DNA of 64,000 nucleotides from Zhenhengia yiwuensis. GTDB taxonomy: Bacteria; Bacillota; Clostridia; Lachnospirales; Cellulosilyticaceae. Position numbers and translations under genes: made by a program. Below are positions 6,464 through 14,725 of this stretch, one piece after another (position 1 is the stretch's first letter; each line of letters begins with the position of its first letter). The notes beneath the pieces were generated by a model. The model saw only the letters and a program-made list of their open reading frames with translations, made no database searches and had not been told where the DNA came from. Location: positions 124,001 to 188,000 of the forward strand of contig NZ_JACRSY010000002.1 of assembly GCF_014384995.1 (NCBI RefSeq), in the 5' to 3' direction.

Positions 6464-7870
6464 ATGCAGGTAAAATGTCCATATTGCAATCATGAAGTAG
6501 AAGCCTTACAGTATTGTGAAATCTGTGAAAAAAAAATAGATTGGATTATAGGTTTCTATGAAAAAAGTCAATATTACTATAATAAAGGGTATGGCCATGC
6601 AGCTCAAAGAGAACTTTCATTAGCTATTCCCAATTTAGAAAAAGCTATTTATTATAATAAATATAATATTCAGGCAAAGAACCTTTTAGGACTTATTTAT
6701 TTTGAGATTGGACAGGTTTCTTTAGCACTTAAAAGCTGGATTTTAAGTGAGGCACTTTGTAAAGAAGATAATCTTGCAAGTACATATATAGAAAAATTAC
6801 AAAATCATCCTAAGCAGCTTGAAAGTTATAAAGATAGTATTGTACTTTACAATAGAGCCTTACATTATATGCAGAAGAAAAATGATGATATGGCTATTAT
6901 TCGTCTTAAAAAGGCCATCCATATTAATCCTAATTTTCTAGAAGCACGTAACTTATTAGCACTATGCTATATATATCAGAAACAAAATCATAAAGCATTG
7001 CCACATCTTCATTATGTCTTAAGGAAAGATGGAAGCAATACAAAAGCATTACATTTTTTAAAAGAGATAGAAATGCCACAAGAAGAAATAGAAGAAATGT
7101 CAGACGTCATCATAGAAGCACCTCATATTAATGATTTAGATATTATGACGGATATTAAGCCACAAAAAGTTATTAATAGAGGCGGTATATTTGGACACTA
7201 TGTCCTGTACTTTTTATTTGGAGCGCTATGTATGTTTGGTATACAAGTAGGCCTTATTACGCCAAATAAAACTGCCCAGCTTGAACAAGAACTTTATGAT
7301 AGAACAACAGAAAATACAAGTATTAAAGTGCAGCTTGATACCTTTATGCAAGATTATGAAACTAAAATAGGGAAGCTTACAGAGTCTAATACAAAACTTT
7401 TAGCGGAGAATGAAAATTTAAAACAAGAATATATGAAAATAAGCCAGGAAAGTAAGCTTTGGGAAGTACGCATGCTTAGAGACAAAGGAGATATGAAAGG
7501 TGCAGCAGAAGTACTTAATAACATTTCTGTTAGCGATTTAAAAGAAGATAAGAAAACCCTTTATGAAGAATTGAAAGCAAGTATTTATCCAAAGGCAGGA
7601 GAGGCTTTTTATAACGAAGGCTATAAGTTGTATAAAGCCGAGCAGTATATTGATGCTATGATACAGTTTGAAAAAACACTGATTTTTATACCAAAAACTA
7701 AAAATGGTGGTAATGCCTTATACTATATGGGACAGATAGAAGAAAATAATAAAAATATCTCTAAAGCATTACAATATTATCAAATAGTTCTTAAGGATTA
7801 TACAGAAACTCTAGTTTATAAAAAGGCTCAGGAGAGAGTAAAAGAGCTTGAAACACAAGGTTCTCAATAA
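6464..7870 (+). CDS. Zinc-ribbon, TPR and coiled-coil membrane protein
   Basis: 468 residues. It starts with a zinc ribbon (CPYCNHEV...YCEICEKK, four Cys within the first 25 residues). Several TPR-like helical repeats follow to about residue 210 (for example AIPNLEKAIYYNKYNIQAKN and MAIIRLKKAIHINPNFLEAR). One transmembrane helix near 240-262 (YVLYFLFGALCMFGIQVGLI) leads to a coiled coil of about 60 residues and then C-terminal TPR repeats. The zinc ribbon and first TPR block are probably cytosolic and the coiled coil with second TPR block outside. It is likely a scaffold for a complex at the membrane. It sits just before spoIIA but a separate promoter follows, so a link to sporulation is unproven. 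Confidence 0.75.
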   Translation: MQVKCPYCNHEVEALQYCEICEKKIDWIIGFYEKSQYYYNKGYGHAAQRELSLAIPNLEKAIYYNKYNIQAKNLLGLIYFEIGQVSLALKSWILSEALCKEDNLASTYIEKLQNHPKQLESYKDSIVLYNRALHYMQKKNDDMAIIRLKKAIHINPNFLEARNLLALCYIYQKQNHKALPHLHYVLRKDGSNTKALHFLKEIEMPQEEIEEMSDVIIEAPHINDLDIMTDIKPQKVINRGGIFGHYVLYFLFGALCMFGIQVGLITPNKTAQLEQELYDRTTENTSIKVQLDTFMQDYETKIGKLTESNTKLLAENENLKQEYMKISQESKLWEVRMLRDKGDMKGAAEVLNNISVSDLKEDKKTLYEELKASIYPKAGEAFYNEGYKLYKAEQYIDAMIQFEKTLIFIPKTKNGGNALYYMGQIEENNKNISKALQYYQIVLKDYTETLVYKKAQERVKELETQGSQ

Positions 7871-7892
7871 AATGTAAAAAATTAGAAATTGA

Positions 7893-7921
7893 TTGACAAT
7901 ATTTGTAAAATATACTATTCT
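7893..7921 (+). promoter_or_regulatory. Candidate promoter of the spoIIA operon
   Basis: TTGACA (7893-7898), 17 bases, TATTCT (7916-7921), 36 bases before the TTG start of spoIIAA. In Bacillus this operon is read by sigma-H; I found no convincing sigma-H GAAT box here, so the assignment is weak. Confidence 0.35.
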
Positions 7922-7956
7922 ATAGAAGTAAAATACTTAAGAAAAGGGGTGCTGCA

Positions 7957-8295
7957 TTGAACATAGAGTTTTGTATGCACGACACTACACTTATTGTGAG
8001 TCTATCTGGAGAGATTGATCACCATACTTCTGTAGAGATACGTGAAACAGTAGATAGAGAGTATCAAAAAAGACGTGCAAAAAATATTTTATTTGATTTT
8101 AGCAACATTGTATTTATGGATAGTTCGGGGATAGGACTACTAATGGGACGCTATCGCAATGTTTCCATATGTGGAGGCTATGTAGGCTTATACAATGTAC
8201 CAACTAAAGTGGATCAAATTTTAAACATATCAGGAATTTATAAATTAATGAAGCTTTATGAAAGCAAAGAGCATGCTTTTAAAAGCCTTGCATAA
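7957..8295 (+). CDS. spoIIAA: Anti-sigma-F factor antagonist SpoIIAA
   Basis: 112 residues, a STAS domain. The phosphorylation site region is FMDSSGIGLLMGRY, with the modified serine the second of the pair (about Ser57). Dephosphorylated SpoIIAA binds SpoIIAB and frees sigma-F in the forespore. The start is TTG at 7957 after AAAAGGGG. It is the first gene of spoIIAA-spoIIAB-sigF, 25 bases before spoIIAB. SpoIIE, which removes the phosphate, is not in the window. Confidence 0.95.
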   Translation: MNIEFCMHDTTLIVSLSGEIDHHTSVEIRETVDREYQKRRAKNILFDFSNIVFMDSSGIGLLMGRYRNVSICGGYVGLYNVPTKVDQILNISGIYKLMKLYESKEHAFKSLA

Positions 8296-8320
8296 ATAGA
8301 TGGTAATAGGGGGAAAGAAG

Positions 8321-8746
8321 ATGCAAAATTCAAATGACATGCAGATAGAGTTTGCAAGCAACTCGCTTAATGAATCTTTTGCACGTGTTGCAGTAGCTGC
8401 TTTTTTATCACAGCTTGATCCTACAGTAGACGAGCTGTATGATGTGAAAATGGCAGTTTCAGAAGCTGTAACAAACAGTATTATACATGGATATGATGCA
8501 GACCCTAATCGCACCATTTGGATTAGGTGTGCCTATAGTGATAGGCTTGTAACCATTGAAGTTAAAGATGAAGGCAAAGGAATCAAAAATATTGATGAAG
8601 CTATGCAAGCTCTTTTTACAACATCTGAAGAGGATGAACGCGCAGGGTTAGGATTTACAGTGATGCAGTCTATGATGGACCAAGTAGTTGTTGAGTCTGA
8701 GGTTGGCAAAGGTACTAAAGTCACCATGACAAAGACTTTCTATTAA
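8321..8746 (+). CDS. spoIIAB: Anti-sigma-F factor SpoIIAB
   Basis: 141 residues, a GHKL-fold serine kinase that binds sigma-F and phosphorylates SpoIIAA. The N box (KMAVSEAVTNSIIHGY), the G1 box (EVKDEGKGI) and the G2 region (RAGLGFTVMQSMMD) are intact, with a final GKGTKVTM strand. The ATG at 8321 follows AGGGGG; an upstream frame extension from 8300 has no ribosome site. Standard middle position in the operon. Confidence 0.95.
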   Translation: MQNSNDMQIEFASNSLNESFARVAVAAFLSQLDPTVDELYDVKMAVSEAVTNSIIHGYDADPNRTIWIRCAYSDRLVTIEVKDEGKGIKNIDEAMQALFTTSEEDERAGLGFTVMQSMMDQVVVESEVGKGTKVTMTKTFY

Positions 8747-8779
8747 TATCCCACACATTTGGTAGAAAGGTGGGAGCTT

Positions 8780-9502
8780 ATGGATCATACAATCAAATTG
8801 ATTATGAAAGCACAACAAGGAGACGAGATTGCTAAAGAAGTTCTAGTAGAAGAAAATATTGGTCTTGTTTGGAGCCTTGTTAAAAGGTTTGGAGGAAGAG
8901 GTTATGAACTGGAAGATTTATTTCAAATCGGCAGTATCGGGCTTCTCAAGAGTATTGAAAAATTTGATTTAAGTTATAATGTTAAGTTTTCAACATATGC
9001 AGTGCCAATGATAGTGGGGGAAATAAAAAGGTTTCTGCGTGATGATGGCATGATTAAGGTGAGCAGATCTCTTAAGGAAACAGCTTATAAGGCTAAAATG
9101 ATGAAGGATGAACTTTGTAAGAGTTTAGATAGAGAGCCGACTATGAATGAAGTAGCAGCGGGCTTAGATTTGCCGCTTGAAGAAGTAATTGTTGCGTTAG
9201 AAGCGAATACAGAAATTGAATCTTTAAGTGCAGTTATCCACCAGGGGGATGGTAAGCCTATTACACTTGAAGATAAGATAGACCAGGCGCCTACTCAGCA
9301 AAATAATATGATTGATCATATTGTGATTGAGCAGGTTATCGAAACACTTGAACCATTAGAAAAAGAAATTATTGTATATCGTTATTATGAAGATCGTACA
9401 CAGACAGAAATAGCACAGCTTTTAGGTATTTCACAAGTTCAAGTGTCACGTATAGAAAAACGTATTCTAAAAAAAATGAGGGGAATGCTAAACTCCTCGT
9501 AA
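8780..9502 (+). CDS. sigF: RNA polymerase sporulation sigma factor F
   Basis: 240 residues. Region 2 includes VEENIGLVWSLVKRF and the polymerase/-10 recognition block YELEDLFQIGSIGLLKSIEKFDL, then FSTYAVPMIVGEIKRFLRDDG. Region 4 has the HTH TQTEIAQLLGISQVQVSRIEK. It directs early forespore transcription, including the sigma-G gene. The ATG at 8780 follows AAAGGTGGGAG. A strong terminator follows, so the operon ends here. Confidence 0.95.
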   Translation: MDHTIKLIMKAQQGDEIAKEVLVEENIGLVWSLVKRFGGRGYELEDLFQIGSIGLLKSIEKFDLSYNVKFSTYAVPMIVGEIKRFLRDDGMIKVSRSLKETAYKAKMMKDELCKSLDREPTMNEVAAGLDLPLEEVIVALEANTEIESLSAVIHQGDGKPITLEDKIDQAPTQQNNMIDHIVIEQVIETLEPLEKEIIVYRYYEDRTQTEIAQLLGISQVQVSRIEKRILKKMRGMLNSS

Positions 9503-9505
9503 TTG

Positions 9506-9547
9506 AAAACTCAGTAGGTAAAACGATTTCTACCTGCTGAGTTTTTT
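9506..9547 (+). terminator. Terminator of the spoIIA operon
   Basis: AAAACTCAGTAGGTA (9506-9520) pairs with TACCTGCTGAGTTTT (9531-9545), followed by T residues. Confidence 0.9.
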
Positions 9548-9556
9548 GTGTTTTAT

Positions 9557-9569
9557 AATGTTCGGATTT
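9557..9569 (-). promoter_or_regulatory. PurBox-like site 1 (isolated)
   Basis: On the minus strand AAATCCGAACATT, a full match to the Bacillus PurR box AWWWCCGAACWWT. It lies about 200 bases before purL. Confidence 0.5.
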
Positions 9570-9630
9570 TTAGGGGGGTGCTCTATAAAAATAAACAACA
9601 TAAATAATAAAGATAAAACAAATAAAAGAA

Positions 9631-9643
9631 AAATACGAACTAT
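9631..9643 (+). promoter_or_regulatory. PurBox-like site 2 (pair, plus arm)
   Basis: AAATACGAACTAT, one mismatch from AWWWCCGAACWWT. With site 3 it forms a pair of opposite orientation separated by 18 bases, the arrangement known for PurR operators. Confidence 0.55.
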
Positions 9644-9661
9644 AAAAAAATAATAAAATAA

Positions 9662-9674
9662 AATGTTCGAAAAT
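9662..9674 (-). promoter_or_regulatory. PurBox-like site 3 (pair, minus arm)
   Basis: On the minus strand ATTTTCGAACATT, one mismatch from the PurBox consensus. It is 92 bases before the purL start and followed by TTGACG (9678-9683), though I see no well-spaced -10 for that hexamer. No guanine riboswitch pattern is visible in 9675-9765. Confidence 0.55.
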
Positions 9675-9765
9675 ATATTGACGATGTGAAGTGTTCTGTG
9701 GTACCCTTTATACATAAGAAAATAAACTTTTGTAAAAAAAATAGAATTTTCAATAGGGGGACCTT

Positions 9766-12700
9766 ATGGAGAACTTTGTTATTTATGTTGAAAAAAGACC
9801 TAGTTTTGATGTTGAAGCAAAACGTGTTCAAAATGAACTCATAGAGTTCTTAGGGATTAAAGGAGTAAAAAATGTACGTGTACTCAATCGTTATGATGTA
9901 GCAGAGATTACAGCAGATGCTTATGAAAAAGCACTAAAAACAGTTTTCTCTGAACCACAGTCAGATGAAGTATATGAAGGGGAATTGCCAGAACTTAATG
10001 GTTTTATCTTTATGACAAGCTTCTTAAGTGGACAATATGATCAAAGAGCAGATTCATGTGTACAATGTATTAAAACAATTGATCATACACTCATGCCACT
10101 TGTAAAAGCTTCAAAAGTTTATGCTATTGAAGGTGAATTAACACAAGCAGAATGTGAGTGTGTTAAGAAACACTTAATCAATCCTATTGAAAGTGAAGAA
10201 GTTGCACTTGACGCAAAAGATTTATTAAATACTGTGCATCCAGTCCCAGAAAGCGTTAAAGTACTGGATGGATTTACTGATTTAACAAGAGAAGGACTTG
10301 AGGCCTTTAGAAAAGAGCAAGGACTTGCAATGAGTTTAGATGATCTTGTTTACTTCCAAAATTACTTTGTTTCAGAAAAACGTAATCCAAGTTTTACAGA
10401 ACTTAAAGTAGTTGATACCTACTGGTCTGACCATTGTAGACATACAACTTTCATGACAGAGCTTACAAATATTGAGATTGAAGAAGGTACACTTGCAGCT
10501 CCAATTAAAGAAGCTTTTAAGGTCTATAAAGGCATGAGAAGGGAGCTTTATAACAACAAAGATAAAAAAGTAAGTTTAATGGACATGGCGACAATCATTG
10601 TGAAAGACCTTAAAGCTCAGGGGGGGCTTAAAGAGATGGTGGAGTCAGATGAAATTAATGCATGTACACTCGAAAAAGCTATTGAAGTAGATGGTAATAT
10701 GGAAGACTACTTAGTACTTTTCAAAAATGAAACACATAACCATCCAACAGAAATTGAACCATTTGGTGGTGCTGCAACTTGTCTTGGTGGTGCAATCCGT
10801 GATCCACTTTCAGGTAGAAGCTATGTGTACCAAGCTATGCGTGTAACAGGAGCAGGGGATGTTACAGAATCTATGGATGAAACAATCCCAGGTAAATTAC
10901 CACAAAGAAAGATTACACAGACAGCTACAAATGGATACAGTTCATATGGTAACCAAATAGGTCTTGCAACAGGTGAAGTTAAAGAATATTATCACCCAGG
11001 TTATAAAGCGAAGCGTCTTGAAGTAGGTGCTGTAGTAGGTGCTGTTAAATCAGATGCTGTAAGACGTGAAGAGCCAAAAGCTGGTGACATAATCATTCTT
11101 CTTGGTGGTGCAACAGGCCGTGACGGCTGCGGTGGTGCAACAGGTTCTTCTAAAGAACATACAGAAGACTCCCTTAAACAGTGTGGGAGTGAAGTACAAA
11201 AGGGGAATCCGGTAGAAGAGCGCAAACTTCAACGTATTTTCAGAAATCCAGAGTTCTCAAGATGTATTAAACGTTGTAATGACTTTGGTGCAGGTGGGGT
11301 ATGTGTTGCTATTGGTGAAATTGCAGAAGGTCTTATTATTGATCTAGATGCAGTGCCAGTTAAATATACAGGTCTTGACGGTACAGAACTTGCTATTTCT
11401 GAATCACAAGAACGTATGGCTATTGCTATTGAAGCAAAAGACTTTGATAAAGTTGTAGCACTTTGTGAGAAGGAAAACTTAAATGCAGTAAAGGTAGCAG
11501 ATGTAACAGAAGAAAAACGCCTTATTATGCAATGGCGTGGTGAAGAAATTGTTAACATTAGCCGTCAGTTCTTAGATAGTGCTGGGGTTACTCAACAAAG
11601 AGAAGCTTATGTAACAGCACCAAATTGGGTACAAGATACAAGAACACTTACAAAAGAAAATGTTATAGATACATTTAAGGATCTTAATGTAGCAAGCCAA
11701 AAAGGTTTAGGTCTTCAATTTGATTCAACAATTGGGGCTGGTACAGTGCTTATGCCATATGGTGGTAAGAATCAGCTTACAAAAGAAGTAGGTATGGTTG
11801 CTAAAATCCCAGTTCTTAAAGGTGAAACAACAGCAGCAACTTATATGACACATGGCTTTGATCCATATCTTTCAGAAGGCAGCCCATTCCATGGTGCTTT
11901 ATATGCAGTTGTAGAAAGTGTAGCAAAACTTGTAGCACTTGGCGCAGATTATAAAGATACTTATCTTTCATTCCAAGAATACTTTGAACGTTTAGGTGAA
12001 GAAAAAACGAAATGGGGTAAACCAGTAGCAGCTATTCTTGGTACACTTACAGCACAAAAAGCACTTGGCATTGCAGCAATTGGTGGTAAAGACAGCATGT
12101 CAGGTACGTTTGAACAGCTTACAGTACCTCCAACACTTATTTCTTTCACTTGCAACATTGGAGATGCTAAGACATGTGTAAGTGGTAGCTTTAAAGAAGT
12201 AGGAAGCAAACTTGTTTATGTACATATTCCGGTCGATGAGCATAAAGTACCAAACTTTGAGGTGATGAAAACAGCTTATGATACAGTTTATAATCTTGCA
12301 AAAGAACAAAAAGTGCTTGCAAGTTATGCTATTGGTAAAGGTGGCCTTGTGACCGCCCTTAGTCAAATGGCAATTGGTAACGATATTGGTGCAAATGTAA
12401 GTTTTAAAGGTTTGGATGTACTCCCATTTGAAGCGAACTACGGGGATCTTATTTTAGAAGTTTCAAATGAAGTGGCAATGGCGTTAACGCAAGATATCTT
12501 CGTAGTAATAGGTAAAACAGTAGAGGAAGCTACCTTAACAATAGATGAAGTAACTGTAGGCTTAGATGAAGTTAAGCTAACCATGGAAAAGCCACTTGAA
12601 AAAGTATTTACTTTAAAAGTGGATGCTAAAGAAGATGCAGTAGATGCAACTTTTGATAAACCATCTAAAATCTATACGGCTACACATAAAATTGCAGTGC

Positions 12701-13494
12701 CAAAAGTTGTTATTCCGGTATTCCCAGGTACAAATTGTGAAAATGATACAACAAGAGCCTTTGAAAAAGCAGGAGCGAAGGTAGAACAGGTTCTTTTCCT
12801 TAACCGTAGTCCAGAAGCAATCAAAGATTCTATTGAACGTATGGCAAAAGCAATTAATGAGGCGCAAATTCTTGCTTTCCCAGGTGGCTTTTCTGCAGGA
12901 GATGAGCCGGATGGTAGTGCAAAATTCATTGCAGCGGCTTTCAGAAATGAAAAACTCACAGAAGCAGTAATGAAGCATCTTTATGAACAAGACGGTCTTG
13001 CACTTGGTATTTGTAATGGTTTCCAAGTACTTGTAAAACTTGGTCTTCTTCCATATGGTGAAATTTGTGAAATGACACATGCAACACCAACTCTTACTTA
13101 CAATACAATTGGTAAACATATTTCACTTATGGCTAAAACAAAGATTACAAGTGTTCAGTCTCCATGGCTTCGTTATGTAACAGTAGGCGATATACATGAA
13201 ATTCCACTTTCTCATGGTGAGGGGCGCTTTGTAGCACCACAAGTTGTACTTGACGAACTTGTGAAAAACGGACAAATCTTCAGCCAATATGTAGATGCCA
13301 ATGGTAATCCAACAAAATCTGGAGATGTTAATGTAAACGGTAGTCTTTATAACATTGAAGGTATTGTATCAAAAGATGGCCGCATTATCGGTAAGATGGG
13401 GCATAGTGAACGTATAGGTGAATGCGTACACAAAAATATTCCAGGACATAAAAATCAACGTCTCTTTGAAGCTGGCGTAGATTACTTCAAATAA
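9766..13494 (+). CDS. purL: Phosphoribosylformylglycinamidine synthase (large single-chain PurL)
   Basis: 1242 residues, the fused form that carries the synthase and the glutaminase in one chain, converting FGAR to FGAM with ATP and glutamine. Synthase motifs include YWSDHCRHTTF, FKNETHNHPTEIEPFGGAATC and ATNGYSSYGNQIGLATGEV; the second AIR-synthase half has AIGGKDSMSGTF. The C-terminal class I glutaminase (from about residue 985) has PVFPGTNCENDT, FPGGFSAGDEPDGSAKF, the nucleophile in LGICNGFQVLVKLGLLP (about Cys1083) and SHGEGRF. SD AGGGGG precedes the ATG. It is first in the purine operon, behind PurBox-like sites. Confidence 0.96.
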   Translation: MENFVIYVEKRPSFDVEAKRVQNELIEFLGIKGVKNVRVLNRYDVAEITADAYEKALKTVFSEPQSDEVYEGELPELNGFIFMTSFLSGQYDQRADSCVQCIKTIDHTLMPLVKASKVYAIEGELTQAECECVKKHLINPIESEEVALDAKDLLNTVHPVPESVKVLDGFTDLTREGLEAFRKEQGLAMSLDDLVYFQNYFVSEKRNPSFTELKVVDTYWSDHCRHTTFMTELTNIEIEEGTLAAPIKEAFKVYKGMRRELYNNKDKKVSLMDMATIIVKDLKAQGGLKEMVESDEINACTLEKAIEVDGNMEDYLVLFKNETHNHPTEIEPFGGAATCLGGAIRDPLSGRSYVYQAMRVTGAGDVTESMDETIPGKLPQRKITQTATNGYSSYGNQIGLATGEVKEYYHPGYKAKRLEVGAVVGAVKSDAVRREEPKAGDIIILLGGATGRDGCGGATGSSKEHTEDSLKQCGSEVQKGNPVEERKLQRIFRNPEFSRCIKRCNDFGAGGVCVAIGEIAEGLIIDLDAVPVKYTGLDGTELAISESQERMAIAIEAKDFDKVVALCEKENLNAVKVADVTEEKRLIMQWRGEEIVNISRQFLDSAGVTQQREAYVTAPNWVQDTRTLTKENVIDTFKDLNVASQKGLGLQFDSTIGAGTVLMPYGGKNQLTKEVGMVAKIPVLKGETTAATYMTHGFDPYLSEGSPFHGALYAVVESVAKLVALGADYKDTYLSFQEYFERLGEEKTKWGKPVAAILGTLTAQKALGIAAIGGKDSMSGTFEQLTVPPTLISFTCNIGDAKTCVSGSFKEVGSKLVYVHIPVDEHKVPNFEVMKTAYDTVYNLAKEQKVLASYAIGKGGLVTALSQMAIGNDIGANVSFKGLDVLPFEANYGDLILEVSNEVAMALTQDIFVVIGKTVEEATLTIDEVTVGLDEVKLTMEKPLEKVFTLKVDAKEDAVDATFDKPSKIYTATHKIAVPKVVIPVFPGTNCENDTTRAFEKAGAKVEQVLFLNRSPEAIKDSIERMAKAINEAQILAFPGGFSAGDEPDGSAKFIAAAFRNEKLTEAVMKHLYEQDGLALGICNGFQVLVKLGLLPYGEICEMTHATPTLTYNTIGKHISLMAKTKITSVQSPWLRYVTVGDIHEIPLSHGEGRFVAPQVVLDELVKNGQIFSQYVDANGNPTKSGDVNVNGSLYNIEGIVSKDGRIIGKMGHSERIGECVHKNIPGHKNQRLFEAGVDYFK

Positions 13495-13508
13495 AAGGAG
13501 TTAAGGGT

Positions 13509-13997
13509 ATGAAAATAGCATTTGTAATGGGTAGCGATTCAGATCTACCTATCGTAGAAAAAGGAATAGAAGTTGTACAAAGCTTTGGTGTACCTGTTGA
13601 AGTGCGCGTGATTTCCGCGCACCGTACACCAGCTGAAGCTGAAAGTTTTGCAAGAAATGCTGAAGCAAACGGTATTGGAGTTATTGTAGCAGCAGCAGGT
13701 AAGGCAGCACATCTTGGCGGTGTACTTGCAGCTTACACAACACTTCCAGTTGTAGCACTTCCAATAAAATCAAACACACTTGATGGTTTAGATGCACTTT
13801 TATCTATGGTGCAAATGCCACCAGGGATTCCAGTTGCAACAGTAGCTATTGATGGAGCACTGAATGCAGGTCTTTTAGCGCTTCAAATTTTAGCTGTTTC
13901 AGATGAAGCTATTAGAGCAAAGCTTAAAGCTTACAAAGAAGAGATGGCAGTTAAAGTAAGACAAAAAGATGAAATGATTAGAAATCAATATAATTAG
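13509..13997 (+). CDS. purE: PurE, N5-CAIR mutase (or AIR carboxylase)
   Basis: 162 residues with GSDSDLPIVEKGI, VISAHRTPAEAE and QMPPGIPVATVAIDGALNAG, all PurE hallmarks. The phosphate and CO2 loop reads AAGKAAHLGGVLAAYT where the classic form has AGGAAHLPG. It catalyses the carboxylation step to CAIR; class I enzymes need PurK to make N5-CAIR, and no purK is in this cluster. It follows purL by 14 bases with SD AAAAGGAG. PurE identity is firm; class I versus direct CO2-using behaviour cannot be settled by eye. Confidence 0.92.
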   Translation: MKIAFVMGSDSDLPIVEKGIEVVQSFGVPVEVRVISAHRTPAEAESFARNAEANGIGVIVAAAGKAAHLGGVLAAYTTLPVVALPIKSNTLDGLDALLSMVQMPPGIPVATVAIDGALNAGLLALQILAVSDEAIRAKLKAYKEEMAVKVRQKDEMIRNQYN

Positions 13998-14010
13998 GGG
14001 GCTATTTAAA

Positions 14011-14715
14011 ATGGAAAAACAAACATTATTATACGAAGGCAAAGCAAAAAAAGTTTATACCACAGAAGATGAAAGATATTACATTGTTTCTTATAAAGAT
14101 GATGCAACAGCTTTTAATGGTGAGAAAAAAGGTACAATCTTAGGCAAAGGTGTTGTAAACAACCGTATGAGCAACATTATGTGCCGTATGTTAGAAGAAA
14201 ATGGAATTCAAACACATTACGTAGAAGAATTAAACGATCGTGAAACAGTTGTAAAAGCTGTAGAGATTGTGCCACTTGAAGTGATTGTACGTAACGTAGC
14301 AGCAGGTTCGTTCTCCAAACGTTTTGGAGTGGAAGAAGGTACAGTACTTAAAAACCCAACACTTGAATTTTGCCTTAAGGATGATGCACTTGGTGACCCT
14401 ATGATTAATGACTACCATATTTTAGCTTTAGGTATAGCAACACCAGAAGAGCTTCAAATAATGTCAGAGATGACTTTTAAAATCAATGCGCTTTTAAAAG
14501 AATACTTTGACAAAATCGGTGTTAAATTAATTGATTTTAAAATTGAACTTGGTAGAGTGGATGGAAAAATCATCTTAGCTGATGAAATTTCTCCTGATAC
14601 ATGCCGTTTCTGGGATAAAGAGACAAATAAAAAATTAGATAAAGACCGTTTTAGACGTGATATGGGCGGTGTAGAAGAAGTTTATGCAGAAATGCTTAAT
14701 AGAGTAACAAAGTAA
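14011..14715 (+). CDS. purC: SAICAR synthetase
   Basis: 234 residues, the usual bacterial length. Begins LYEGKAKKVYTTED (glycine/lysine nucleotide loop), then FNGEKKGTILGKGVVNN, EVIVRNVAAGSFSKRFGVEEG and the ADEISPDTCRFWD block with an end region KDRFRRDMGG. It joins CAIR to aspartate with ATP. It sits 13 bases after purE and 10 before purF, in the operon's pathway order. Confidence 0.96.
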   Translation: MEKQTLLYEGKAKKVYTTEDERYYIVSYKDDATAFNGEKKGTILGKGVVNNRMSNIMCRMLEENGIQTHYVEELNDRETVVKAVEIVPLEVIVRNVAAGSFSKRFGVEEGTVLKNPTLEFCLKDDALGDPMINDYHILALGIATPEELQIMSEMTFKINALLKEYFDKIGVKLIDFKIELGRVDGKIILADEISPDTCRFWDKETNKKLDKDRFRRDMGGVEEVYAEMLNRVTK

Positions 14716-14725
14716 GAGGTGAACT

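Noticed and set aside
9550..9765. A very AT-rich 200-base stretch considered as a replication origin or attachment site
   Set aside because: No DnaA-box cluster or direct repeats; the structure is explained by PurBox-like sites and a leader.
12613..13119. A 168-codon open frame on the minus strand within purL
   Set aside because: It lies wholly inside a strongly conserved gene, is Cys/Phe-rich as antisense shadows of AT-rich genes are, and has no ribosome site.
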